In this document: positions 27,672 to 35,539 of the stretch, piece after piece
How the letters are laid out: each line of letters begins with the position of its first letter
How positions within the stretch are numbered: position 1 is the first letter of the stretch
Origin: Affinundibacterium macrobrachii
GTDB lineage: Bacteria; Pseudomonadota; Gammaproteobacteria; Burkholderiales; Burkholderiaceae_D
Assembly: GCF_014652415.1 (NCBI RefSeq)
Contig: NZ_BMYT01000001.1
Location: 1,049,352-1,113,351, forward strand
Length of the DNA stretch: 64,000 bases
Direction of reading: 5' to 3'
Notes under the pieces: model-generated
What the model was told of the DNA's origin: nothing
Databases searched by the model: none
The model's input: only the letters and a program-made list of their open reading frames with translations
Translations under genes and position numbers: made by a program

Positions 27672-28379
27672 ATGAAAAACGTCAATCCACAACAGCGCCT
27701 TGTTTTAGGTGCATTCATCATCGCGTTCGGCGCGCTGGCTCTACTAGATAACTTACACATCTTTAACACACGTGATTTAATCCAATTTTGGCCAGCGGTC
27801 TTTATTGTCATCGGTGCCATCAAACTATCACAGGCGAATACGCGTTCTGGTTACATTATTGGTGGCGGCTTCATCACCGCAGGCGTCATCATCACACTCA
27901 ATCGCATTGGCATTATCAACTTCCGCATGCGTGATTGGTGGCCAGTATTGATGATTGCTGGTGGCCTCTTGATCATCTTTAAAGATAAGGCAAATCAAGT
28001 TTTCAAAGGATTTGGGGAAGAAGCATTCAAAAACAACGCGACGAACTCCAGTGATAACCATCTTGACGTCGTTGCGGTAATGAGTGGGCACCAAGGTAAT
28101 ATTGCTTCTAGTGATTTTCGTGGTGGCGCGGTGACTGCAATTATGGGCGGCGCTGAACTTGATTTGCGTAATGCCGTTATTCAAACCGAAGCAGTACTGA
28201 ATGTCACCGCGTTTTGGGGCGGTATCACACTGAAAATCCCAAGTGATTGGACTGTCGTCAATAACGGTTTTGCGTTTTTAGGTGGCATTGATGATTCCAG
28301 TATTCCATCAATGAATGCAAACAAACGTTTGATCATCACTGGCACCGCAGTGATGGGTGGCGTTGAAATAAAAAATTAA
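27672..28379 (+). CDS. LiaF-like membrane protein with C-terminal cell-wall-antibiotic response domain
   Basis: 235 residues. Residues 1-115 hold four membrane helices of the same type as the preceding gene (FGALALLDNLHIF, LIQFWPAVFIVIGAI, WWPVLMIAGGLLIIF). Residues about 130-235 form a beta-rich DUF2154/LiaF C-domain: DVVAVMSGHQ, GGAVTAIMGGAELDLRNA, VTAFWGGITLKIP and VMGGVEI. This domain is normally cytoplasmic or exposed and transmits wall stress. Together with the small protein before it and the kinase after it, a sensing module is likely. An inverted repeat lies between this gene and the kinase. Confidence 0.85.
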   Translation: MKNVNPQQRLVLGAFIIAFGALALLDNLHIFNTRDLIQFWPAVFIVIGAIKLSQANTRSGYIIGGGFITAGVIITLNRIGIINFRMRDWWPVLMIAGGLLIIFKDKANQVFKGFGEEAFKNNATNSSDNHLDVVAVMSGHQGNIASSDFRGGAVTAIMGGAELDLRNAVIQTEAVLNVTAFWGGITLKIPSDWTVVNNGFAFLGGIDDSSIPSMNANKRLIITGTAVMGGVEIKN

Positions 28380-28458
28380 GCCTAGTGTAATACGACATCG
28401 CATACGCAAATCAATCAGCAATGCTCATACAGATGCGAACGCGAATAGGCGAATAGAC

Positions 28459-28505
28459 GAGTGCTAATCAAAATAGCTAATGCTTAGCAACAATGATTAG
28501 CACTC
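28459..28505. repeat. nested perfect inverted repeat upstream of the LytS-type kinase gene
   Basis: GAGTGCTAATCA pairs perfectly with TGATTAGCACTC across 23 bases, and inside the loop GCTAA pairs with TTAGC around TGC. No T-run follows, so it is not a classical terminator. The half-sites are those of CIRCE (TTAGCACTC / GAGTGCTAA) but in the opposite order. Confidence 0.85.
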
Positions 28506-28607
28506 CAATCCATTCGCATCTAATTTTATATACAAGGCATTTCCAGATTTTCTAAAAATAGCGCTTAGACTACACCCTAATTTCTTACTCACGAAGTTAA
28601 GCTAACG

Positions 28608-29663
28608 ATGAATCCTATCTTATCTAATCTGCGTAACATCACATTAACCTACGCAATTTGGCTGATGATAGGCTGTTTGCTGGCCGCCTTACTGGTTTTA
28701 ACGAATCTGAGCGCATGGGCCAACGCCTTACTATTTGCGGTGCCGACCACCTTACTATTTGGCGGTCTCGCAGCATCAGCCTATTATGTCGCCCGCGCAC
28801 TTCCAATGAAGAAACGCAACTTCTTTATCGTATCGGGGGTGTTCGGCGGTGCGGCTTTAATTTATGGTGTGATCTGGGCGGTGCTATGTTTTTTTTGGAA
28901 CAAAGTCACTTTACAGTTTGACGAAATGTGGGCTGGGATCGAACTTAATCAGCATTTAGCTAGCCTGTTATTCATTTGTGGCACCCTACTCTACCTATTA
29001 TCCATATTAGTCTACGACGTCTTACTTGCACTTGAAAATATCCGCCAGGCTGAGCGACGTGAAGCAGCTTCTGAAGTCTTAGCGCGTGATGCGGAACTTC
29101 AAGTGTTGCGCACGCAAATCAATCCTCACTTTTTATTTAACAGTCTTAATTCCATCAGTGCACTAACGGCAATAGACCCAGCAGGCGCACGCAATATGAC
29201 GATCGAACTAGCGCAGTTCTTCCGCCAAACTTTGGCACTTTCAGAAAAACAAAAAATTCCACTGACAGACGAAATTGCGCTGTGCAATCACTTTCTCGCG
29301 ATTGAAAAAATTCGCTTTGGTAAAAAACTGCAAGTACAAATGCAGATTGATCCTGATTCGGTCGAATGCTTACTGCCACCAATGTTGTTACAACCTTTAT
29401 TAGAAAACGCGATCAAACATGGTATTCGTGATCTTGTTGATGGAGGCACAATCACGATCAGCAGTAGAGTCCGCGCACCTTGGCTTTTTGTAGCGATTGA
29501 TAATCCCATCGATGCACAGCCAACCGAGGCACAAGGTACAGGCACGGGTCTAAAAAACTTGCAAGCGCGGCTACGCAGTTTATACGCTGATAAAGCACGA
29601 GTTGAATGGCAAGTAATCGATCAAGTTTTTAGAATTGAAATTGCCCTCCCTTTAGAAAAATAA
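28608..29663 (+). CDS. LytS/AlgZ-type sensor histidine kinase
   Basis: 351 residues. About five N-terminal membrane helices (residues 12-150) act as sensor or anchor. The His_kinase domain (PF06580 type) follows with QINPHFLFNSLN, containing the phosphorylated His, and the ATP-binding part LLQPLLENAIKHGI and GTGTGLKNLQARL. It is the partner of the LytTR response regulator 40 bases downstream. The stimulus is unknown; the LiaF-like neighbours suggest envelope stress. The nested inverted repeat 100 bases upstream could regulate it. Confidence 0.92.
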   Translation: MNPILSNLRNITLTYAIWLMIGCLLAALLVLTNLSAWANALLFAVPTTLLFGGLAASAYYVARALPMKKRNFFIVSGVFGGAALIYGVIWAVLCFFWNKVTLQFDEMWAGIELNQHLASLLFICGTLLYLLSILVYDVLLALENIRQAERREAASEVLARDAELQVLRTQINPHFLFNSLNSISALTAIDPAGARNMTIELAQFFRQTLALSEKQKIPLTDEIALCNHFLAIEKIRFGKKLQVQMQIDPDSVECLLPPMLLQPLLENAIKHGIRDLVDGGTITISSRVRAPWLFVAIDNPIDAQPTEAQGTGTGLKNLQARLRSLYADKARVEWQVIDQVFRIEIALPLEK

Positions 29664-29703
29664 AACAATACGACTATTTCTTCTTACCGACAAAGACGAC
29701 TTT

Positions 29704-30435
29704 ATGAACACCAAATTACGCGCCCTCATCATCGACGACGAAGAACTCGCTCGTCGCCTGACCACAGAATATCTGCGCAGCCACAGTGATATCGAGATCA
29801 TTGGTGAATGTGAAAATGGAATTGAAGCAGTTGATGCGATCACGACGCTGCAACCTGATTTAATTTTTTTAGATATCCAAATGCCCAAGCTGAATGGCTT
29901 TGAAGTGTTAGCCGCAAGCGAACGCCAAGACGGGGTAATTTTTACCACTGCTTATGATCAATATGCACTCAAGGCATTTGATCAACATGCAATCGACTAT
30001 CTACTCAAACCTTACTCACAACAACGATTTGACGAAGCGCTGACGAAGGCACGTAAATTGTTAGGTCAAAACAATCCCGCTGTGCAGGCATTGGTATCAC
30101 AAACCAATGCCATCGCCGAGCGTCTGACCGTCAGAGATCGTGGGCAAACCTTTGTGATTCCGGTGGATCAAATTGACTATATTGAAGCGCAAGACGATTA
30201 CGTACAAATTCACTACGCTGGGAAATCGCTGCTTAAAACGCAAAGCCTTTCCGAATTAGAGAAACAACTCAATCCAGAATTTTTCGTGCGCATCCATCGC
30301 TCGACCATCATCCGCCTTCAATCACTCAAATGTCTTGAACGTGCGACAAAAGATAGCTATCAAGCTGTTTTACATAATGGCGCTGTGTTACCTATCAGTC
30401 GCTCTGGTTATGACCGCATCAAAGGAATGCTGTAA
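29704..30435 (+). CDS. LytTR-family response regulator (AlgR-like)
   Basis: 243 residues. The receiver domain (1-120) contains the acidic pair DDEE and the phospho-acceptor D57 in LIFLDIQMP, with the conserved Lys in YLLKPYS. The C-terminal LytTR DNA-binding domain (about 140-243) has VIPVDQIDYIEAQDDYVQIH and FVRIHRSTIIRL. It is the partner of the kinase directly upstream and should activate genes through paired direct repeats in promoters. Target sites were not identified; short GCGAATAG repeats (28440s-28450s) upstream of the kinase are only suggestive. Confidence 0.93.
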   Translation: MNTKLRALIIDDEELARRLTTEYLRSHSDIEIIGECENGIEAVDAITTLQPDLIFLDIQMPKLNGFEVLAASERQDGVIFTTAYDQYALKAFDQHAIDYLLKPYSQQRFDEALTKARKLLGQNNPAVQALVSQTNAIAERLTVRDRGQTFVIPVDQIDYIEAQDDYVQIHYAGKSLLKTQSLSELEKQLNPEFFVRIHRSTIIRLQSLKCLERATKDSYQAVLHNGAVLPISRSGYDRIKGML

Positions 30436-30514
30436 AGTATTGGTCTTTAAAAAAAACCATACAACTTGGTCATGGCACAGCCCATACACTGTTTCTAGTG
30501 ACCAATTCAGCATT

Positions 30515-31330
30515 ATGAATATCATCATCAATCAAGCCTTACGTGATTACATCGACCCACTCACTACACAAGAATATTTAGCCTTAGAACGCAGCCTACT
30601 AAAAGAGGGATGCCGTGACGCTTTGGTGCTGTGGGGCGAAACGCTAATCGACGGACATAATCGATATGCGATCTGTCAAAAGCACAATATTCCTTTTCAG
30701 ACTAAACAAAATGACCATTTTCAAAGTATCGAAGATGTCATGCTTTGGATGATAGATAATCATCTTGCACGTCGTAGCGTTTCCAGCTTCCAACGCGGGG
30801 TTTTAGCATTACGCAAAAAAGAAATTATTACCACGCGCCGTAAAGAGAAATCGAGTAAAGAAAAAGCCGCAGAAGCAGAACTAGCAGCTAAAGAACCGGA
30901 TCCAGTTTCGGTTGAAACAAGAGAAGAAATTGCCAAGGTTGCTGGGCTCAGCAAACCCGCGGTCGCGCAAATTGAAAAAATTCGTAAAGCAGCGACACCA
31001 GAACTGATAGAAGCAGTTCGTGCTGGTACGGTATCAATCAACACTGCAGCAACCATCGCCTCATTGCCATCTGAACAGCAAGTAGCCGCCGTTGCTGGAG
31101 GCAAAAAAGAGTTACAACAAGCCGCTCGTCAGTTAAGGCAACCGCGAACGCCCAAAGTGAGTACGGAACCAGAAACAGCCAAGGCAACTAACCCAGAAAT
31201 ATCGGCAGAACATGCAGTAAATGCACCAATTTCTGAATTAGAACGCTTGCGCGCAGAAAATCAGGCACTCAAAGCGCAAATTGTTGAACTCAATGCAAAA
31301 TTAGCCGCGGCACAAACGCATTCCACCTAA
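30515..31330 (+). CDS. orphan ParB-like N-domain protein with coiled-coil tail
   Basis: About 271 residues. The N-terminal ParB/Srx fold is recognisable from EGCRDALVLWGETLIDGHNRY; a helix-turn-helix-like middle follows (EIAKVAGLSKPAVAQIEKI), then a low-complexity linker and a heptad-like coiled coil near the end (ELERLRAENQALKAQI). It resembles chromosomal ParB-like proteins annotated as plasmid replication/partition related. No parA or parS-like palindrome is nearby. The ATG used has no clear ribosome site; a longer frame begins inside the response regulator gene and is less plausible. Role unknown; DNA binding is inferred. Confidence 0.75.
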   Translation: MNIIINQALRDYIDPLTTQEYLALERSLLKEGCRDALVLWGETLIDGHNRYAICQKHNIPFQTKQNDHFQSIEDVMLWMIDNHLARRSVSSFQRGVLALRKKEIITTRRKEKSSKEKAAEAELAAKEPDPVSVETREEIAKVAGLSKPAVAQIEKIRKAATPELIEAVRAGTVSINTAATIASLPSEQQVAAVAGGKKELQQAARQLRQPRTPKVSTEPETAKATNPEISAEHAVNAPISELERLRAENQALKAQIVELNAKLAAAQTHST

Positions 31331-31371
31331 GAATTCCAGCGCAAACGCTCAAAATATCGATAAAATCACAG

Positions 31372-31397
31372 AAAACAGGCTTGAAAATGCCTGTTTT
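31372..31397 (+). terminator. possible terminator of the ParB-like gene
   Basis: AAAACAGGC pairs with GCCTGTTTT around eight bases; the T-run is just the last four bases of the stem. Confidence 0.55.
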
Positions 31398-31500
31398 GCC
31401 CACAATTAGCCTCAGTCTTTAACATTTACTTTCGCTTTGGTTTTGATTCCATTGCTGCAATCAAGCTAAGCATTTATTTACATTTTTATTTAGGAACATT

Positions 31501-32247
31501 ATGACTATTCGCGTCAACGGCACCGAAATTAACGAAACAGCGATCAATGCTGAAATGAACCGTGCCCGCTCCGCAGGCCATCCAGAAGGCGAGCAATTAC
31601 GCGATAGCGCAATTCAAGAGCTGATCTTACGCAATTTGATGATCGCTGAAGCGGCAAAATTAGATATCAACGCAGGCAATGAAGAAGAAATTATCGGTAC
31701 TTTATTGCAGCAAGAAGTCACCTTCGACGAAGTAGATGAAGCAACATGCCGTACGTTTTACGAAGAAAATAGCGCAAGCTTCAAACAAGGTGAAATGGCA
31801 GCAGCAAGTCACATTTTGTTCACACCAGGCGATGGCCTCGCTGCCAGCTTAGTTAAAGCGAAAGCCGAAGGTATTTTGGCTGATTTGCAAAAAAACCCTA
31901 GCGCATTTGCAGCAATGGCAAGAGAACACTCTGCTTGCCCATCTGGCAAAGAAGGTGGTGCTTTGGGCCAATTTGGTCGCGGTCAAATGGTACCTGAATT
32001 TGAACAAGCGGTTTTCAATACAGAACCAGGCAATATCACGCCAGAATTAGTTGAGACCCAATTCGGCTATCACATCATTCAAGTGACTGAACGCAAAGGT
32101 GGCGACATTGTGAGTTTTGACGAAGTAAAAGAGCGTCTGCAAGCGTACCTGACGGATATGGAAGGACGTAAAGCAACGCACGCTTACCTCGCCAAATTAG
32201 TCAGCGAGGCAACAATTGAAGGCTACGAGTTACCAGCATTTGCTTAA
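31501..32247 (+). CDS. parvulin-type peptidyl-prolyl isomerase (PpiC/SurA domain), cytoplasmic
   Basis: 248 residues. The N-terminal half is helical (chaperone-like); the parvulin domain covers about residues 95-220 with ASHILFT, GGALGQFGRGQMVPEFEQAVF and GYHIIQV. It should isomerise X-Pro bonds and assist folding. No signal peptide is seen, so it probably acts in the cytoplasm, unlike SurA and PrsA. Similar to NifM/PpiC-like proteins. The upstream spacer is short of a clear promoter; a terminator stands 170 bases downstream. Confidence 0.9.
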   Translation: MTIRVNGTEINETAINAEMNRARSAGHPEGEQLRDSAIQELILRNLMIAEAAKLDINAGNEEEIIGTLLQQEVTFDEVDEATCRTFYEENSASFKQGEMAAASHILFTPGDGLAASLVKAKAEGILADLQKNPSAFAAMAREHSACPSGKEGGALGQFGRGQMVPEFEQAVFNTEPGNITPELVETQFGYHIIQVTERKGGDIVSFDEVKERLQAYLTDMEGRKATHAYLAKLVSEATIEGYELPAFA

Positions 32248-32419
32248 TAAATTCGTCGCGATATACGTTGATTGTTCAGTTGAATAAAGATGGCACGCTT
32301 GCATAGTCGAAGTGGGAACGTATTTCCAAACCTACTTTGCAACTAATTTCACTGATTTCAGTGACGATCTTGATTAGCGATTTTAATTCACGATCTCGGC
32401 ACGCAATCAACACCAGATA

Positions 32420-32462
32420 AAACGCACAAAGCACATCTCCTGTATGCTTTGTGCGTTTTTTA
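32420..32462 (+). terminator. terminator downstream of the parvulin gene
   Basis: AAACGCACAAAGCA pairs with TGCTTTGTGCGTTT across about 11 bases, followed by T-rich sequence. It lies about 175 bases after the parvulin stop. Confidence 0.85.
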
Positions 32463-32469
32463 TATTCAC

Positions 32470-32497
32470 CTGCTATTTCACCTCTGCTATTTCACCT
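32470..32497. repeat. 14-bp exact tandem duplication
   Basis: CTGCTATTTCACCT occurs twice, head to tail, just before the ribosome site of the DUF1993 gene. Confidence 0.85.
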
Positions 32498-32509
32498 TAA
32501 AGGCATACT

Positions 32510-33019
32510 ATGAGCATCACGATGTATTCAACTTCTATCCCCGTCTTCCAGCAAATGCTTGGCAGCTTGCAAGTGATTTTGCAAAAAGCACAGGCGCACG
32601 CCGCTGAAAAAAAGATCGAAGATCAAGTCTTTTTACAGGCACGTCTCGCACCGGATATGTTTAATTTGATTCGTCAGGTACAGATTGCTACTGATTTTGC
32701 AAAAGGTATTTCAGCTAGATTGGCTGGCGTTGATGTGCCGGATTTCCAAGATACTGAAAATAGTTTTGAAGAATTGCAAGCGCGTCTGCATAAAACCATC
32801 GATTTCATGCGCGAGCTGACACCGAGTCAATTTGAAGGAGCAGAAGAACGTGAAATCGTCTTGCGTCCAGGCACACCAAAAGAAAAGAAATTATCAGGTG
32901 AAGCCTACTTACTTTCGTATGGTTTGCCGCAATTTTTCTTCCATGTCACCACCACTTACGCCATTTTGCGCCACCACGGCATTGAATTAGGTAAGCGCGA
33001 TTACATGGGCACTTACTAA
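32510..33019 (+). CDS. DUF1993 family protein
   Basis: 169 residues, typical for DUF1993. Soluble and helical; the fold is DinB-like four-helix (known for the family). Conserved features are the start MSITMYSTSIPVF, RLAPDMFNLIRQVQIATDFAK, LPQFFFHVTTTYAILRHHG and a Tyr-containing end. The family may bind metal, but the biochemical role is unknown. AAAGG lies about eight bases before the ATG, and a second in-frame ATG at residue 5 is also possible. Confidence 0.9.
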   Translation: MSITMYSTSIPVFQQMLGSLQVILQKAQAHAAEKKIEDQVFLQARLAPDMFNLIRQVQIATDFAKGISARLAGVDVPDFQDTENSFEELQARLHKTIDFMRELTPSQFEGAEEREIVLRPGTPKEKKLSGEAYLLSYGLPQFFFHVTTTYAILRHHGIELGKRDYMGTY

Positions 33020-33039
33020 GAAGTTTTCTTCAGGCAATA

Positions 33040-33063
33040 GAGCCGCTTAAAATTGAGCGGCTC
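33040..33063 (+). other. hairpin after the DUF1993 gene
   Basis: GAGCCGCT pairs with AGCGGCTC around eight bases. There is no T-run, so factor-independent termination is uncertain; it could stabilise the transcript. Confidence 0.5.
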
Positions 33064-33239
33064 AATCGAAACAAATCGATATAAATCGAAATAATCGCTG
33101 CCGCTTATCAGAAATTCGCGACCATTCACCTTATTTTGTCAGACATTAGCTTGCTTTATCTCATATTGAAAGTATATTTTCATATGTGATAAGTGTGTCG
33201 TATACCAAGTTAATTTTTATCAACAAATTAGGTGAAACG

Positions 33240-34058
33240 ATGTTTTCTCATTTTCTCGATAAAGATTCAAAAGCGCTCCCGCAATGCGAGGCACGCAAAT
33301 TCTTTGACGCAGACGAAGAAATTTTCTTCAAACGCATACAAAAAGCTTTACCTAACTGCCTCATTTTCCCGCATGTACAACTCGCGTCGATTTTGGATGC
33401 CCATGTCAGCAACGAGAAAAAACGCCAGCTAATGCGCCAAAAACTGCAAGAGCGGCATCTTGATTTTGGTATCTTTAATCAAGCATTGGAGCTACTGTGC
33501 GTGGTGGAACTTGAACGCGATCCAGTAGAGGATGTAGAAGAAGAATATCCAACTAGAAAATTACTCAAAAGCGCGGGAATTAAATGCATACGCTGGAGTC
33601 GTGCAGCTTTACCTACCGCGGAACAAATTCTACGAACCTTAGCCCCCTACTCAAATCTAGAAGCACCAAAACTTGAAACGAGTATGCAGACAATCGGAAA
33701 ATTATTTTTAGATGAAGATTTGAAAGACCCTGCAAAACTCCAAAGCAAGGCATTTACGTATATTGAACACGGGAATCCCAATGCGCTCTCGTTAGCTGCG
33801 ATTAATCGAATTACACCAGACAGCTTTATTAAAAATGAATACCCGCATATCTGGCAAAAAATCTGCCTATTTGCAGGTGACCCCGGTTATTTAAAAAATT
33901 ACTTAGAGTCTTTGTTCATTCAAAACCGTCCCATCAAACGACGCGGACTTCCCAAGCATGTTGCCAACGAGGTGATTGCGATTCAAAGTGAAAATGCGCG
34001 CTATGTCATTCCAAAAACACCTGATCCTGTCTGGGATCCAACGTTTTTACACCGCTAG
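33240..34058 (+). CDS. DUF2726-domain protein
   Basis: About 272 residues. The DUF2726 domain lies in the N-terminal half: LPNCLIFPHVQLASIL, FNQALELLCVVELERDP and KSAGIKCIRWS, a restriction-endonuclease-like fold in family terms, so possible nuclease activity, not shown. The C-terminal half (about 160-272) has no recognised domain. The ATG used has AGGTGAAA six bases upstream; a GTG 18 codons earlier is in frame but lacks a site. No neighbours in operon. DUF2726 proteins are widespread in proteobacteria, usually with unknown function. Confidence 0.82.
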   Translation: MFSHFLDKDSKALPQCEARKFFDADEEIFFKRIQKALPNCLIFPHVQLASILDAHVSNEKKRQLMRQKLQERHLDFGIFNQALELLCVVELERDPVEDVEEEYPTRKLLKSAGIKCIRWSRAALPTAEQILRTLAPYSNLEAPKLETSMQTIGKLFLDEDLKDPAKLQSKAFTYIEHGNPNALSLAAINRITPDSFIKNEYPHIWQKICLFAGDPGYLKNYLESLFIQNRPIKRRGLPKHVANEVIAIQSENARYVIPKTPDPVWDPTFLHR

Positions 34059-34171
34059 TTTCGAATGTCTTCATGTTGCCTTGATCATGCGCCGAACCAA
34101 TCACGAGCGCCATCAAAAAACGCAGCAACAGAGGCAACTTAATCAGAGTTAAGTGCTACCACGCTCGCTTC

Positions 34172-34804
34172 TTATAACTCAGGAATAAGCATGTGACCAA
34201 GCTTGGTCGCTTTGGTGTCGAGGTAACGTTCGTTATAGGGATTTCGCGGAACAATCAAAGGCACTTGCTCTTGTACTTTCACTTGCAAGCCTTCTAGCGC
34301 CGAAATTTTACGCGGATTGTTTGTCATCAATTTCACGCTAGAAATACCCAAATGCTTCAGCATTGGATCACATAAAGAATAATTACGTAAATCTGCGGCA
34401 AAGCCTAGCTTCTGGTTCGCTTCAACTGTATCGGCGCCTTGGTCTTGTAGATGATACGCTTGGACTTTCGCCAATAATCCAATACCGCGACCTTCTTGAC
34501 GTAAGTATAAAATCGCGCCACGGCCTTCAGCCGCGATTTTTTGCATCGCCAGCTCCAACTGTGGGCCGCAATCACAACGCTTGCTAAACAAGGCATCACC
34601 AGTTAAACACTCGGAATGTATACGCGCTAAAACAGGTTCACCATTGGCGACATCACCTAAGGTCAAGGCAATGTGCTCTTTGCCTGTTGTTGGCTCTCTA
34701 AACGCGTGCATCGTGAAATTCGCCCAAGTGGTCGGCAATGCGCACGAATCAACATACTCTAATGCCTGTTCTTGCAAATTCTCAGGCAATTCTTTACTTA
34801 ACAT
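34172..34804 (-). CDS. ribA: GTP cyclohydrolase II
   Basis: 210 residues. RibA opens GTP to the first riboflavin intermediate, releasing formate and pyrophosphate. Zinc Cys residues are visible in [17 protein letters not shown] (C66, C77, C79), with the substrate loop RQEGRGIGL and a final NNPRKI motif. The ATG used has GAGAGAAC upstream; earlier in-frame starts (TTG, ATG) would add residues not typical of RibA. Standalone gene, not fused to RibB. Divergent from padR with nearly 400 bases between. Confidence 0.95.
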   Translation of the reverse strand: MLSKELPENLQEQALEYVDSCALPTTWANFTMHAFREPTTGKEHIALTLGDVANGEPVLARIHSECLTGDALFSKRCDCGPQLELAMQKIAAEGRGAILYLRQEGRGIGLLAKVQAYHLQDQGADTVEANQKLGFAADLRNYSLCDPMLKHLGISSVKLMTNNPRKISALEGLQVKVQEQVPLIVPRNPYNERYLDTKATKLGHMLIPEL

Positions 34805-35202
34805 AGTGTTCTCTCGGTCCATCTCTGCCATGTGCAGAGACCACAATCTTGCAAGCCTTATATTCCTGTCGCCTAGCTATGCTGACATGATATTTACAAG
34901 GCATAAAAAAGTAAGAGTATAAACGAGTCGCCGTATCTGAGTCGCTGCTGAACCAATTTAAGCTTTGAGCTGGCTCACTAATTTGCTGACATTTTCCGAC
35001 AACAACCGACTATACCAATGTGTAAATGATCAATAGATCTCTTGATTTATCATCAAGTCAAGTTACGCAGGCGCTAGACCGTGCAAGATCAAGCAAAACC
35101 GCCCATTACATATTTATGGGCGGACTTCACAAAAATACAAGAAAAACACACTTTCTTAAAAACCGATTGACTTACTGTGCAACACACAGTACAGTGCGCC
35201 AC
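34805..35202. other. divergent spacer between ribA and padR with several hairpins
   Basis: Contains an 8-bp stem CCGCCCAT/ATGGGCGG (35099-35123), a 6-bp stem CTTGAT/ATCAAG (35041-35057) and the PadR operator candidate (35173-35191). No FMN riboswitch was recognised upstream of ribA. The frame extending upstream of padR is judged non-coding because the operator and hairpins fall in it. Confidence 0.5.
35173..35191. promoter_or_regulatory. candidate PadR operator (inverted repeat)
   Basis: TACTGTG and CACAGTA form a perfect 7-bp inverted repeat around CAACA, 11 bases before the padR ATG. PadR-family regulators commonly bind such short dyads at their own promoters, so autorepression is likely. 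Confidence 0.6.
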
Positions 35203-35538
35203 ATGGCTACTACAGATAATTTCGGAAAATTAGAACTCGAACTGCGACGCGGTGTGGTGGTGCTTGCCACGCTCTCGCAATTGCGCAAACCGCGCTACGG
35301 GTATGAACTGCGTCAAGCCTTGTCCGAACAAGGCATGGCAATTGAGGAAGGCACTTTGTATCCTCTGCTGCGCAGATTAGAAACACAGGGCTTACTACAA
35401 AGTGAGTGGAAAATTGAAGATGGGCCACCACGGCGCTATTACTCACTTAATGCAGATGGTAAGAAGTTATTGAAGCAACTGACGGAGTCATGGCAAAGCA
35501 TGAACGAAGTCATGGGACGGCTATTACAGGAGGACTAA
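35203..35538 (+). CDS. PadR-family transcriptional regulator
   Basis: About 111 residues, the short PadR type. It has the winged-helix core with KLELELRRGVVVLATLSQL, RYGYELRQAL, EEGTLYPLLRRLETQGLL and PPRRYYSLNADGKKLL. Such regulators respond to stress or phenolics; many short ones sit with a membrane HAAS-domain partner that transduces a signal. The chosen ATG follows the candidate operator and is the only start giving the expected length. One base lies between its stop and the next start, so the two are co-translated. Confidence 0.9.
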   Translation: MATTDNFGKLELELRRGVVVLATLSQLRKPRYGYELRQALSEQGMAIEEGTLYPLLRRLETQGLLQSEWKIEDGPPRRYYSLNADGKKLLKQLTESWQSMNEVMGRLLQED

Positions 35539-35539
35539 A

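Noticed and set aside
28459-28505. CIRCE heat-shock operator
   Set aside because: Half-sites match CIRCE but order is reversed and the spacer is 23 bases rather than 9; neighbours are not chaperones.
34805-35202. FMN riboswitch before ribA
   Set aside because: Conserved RFN elements were not recognisable; the leader upstream of ribA is short.
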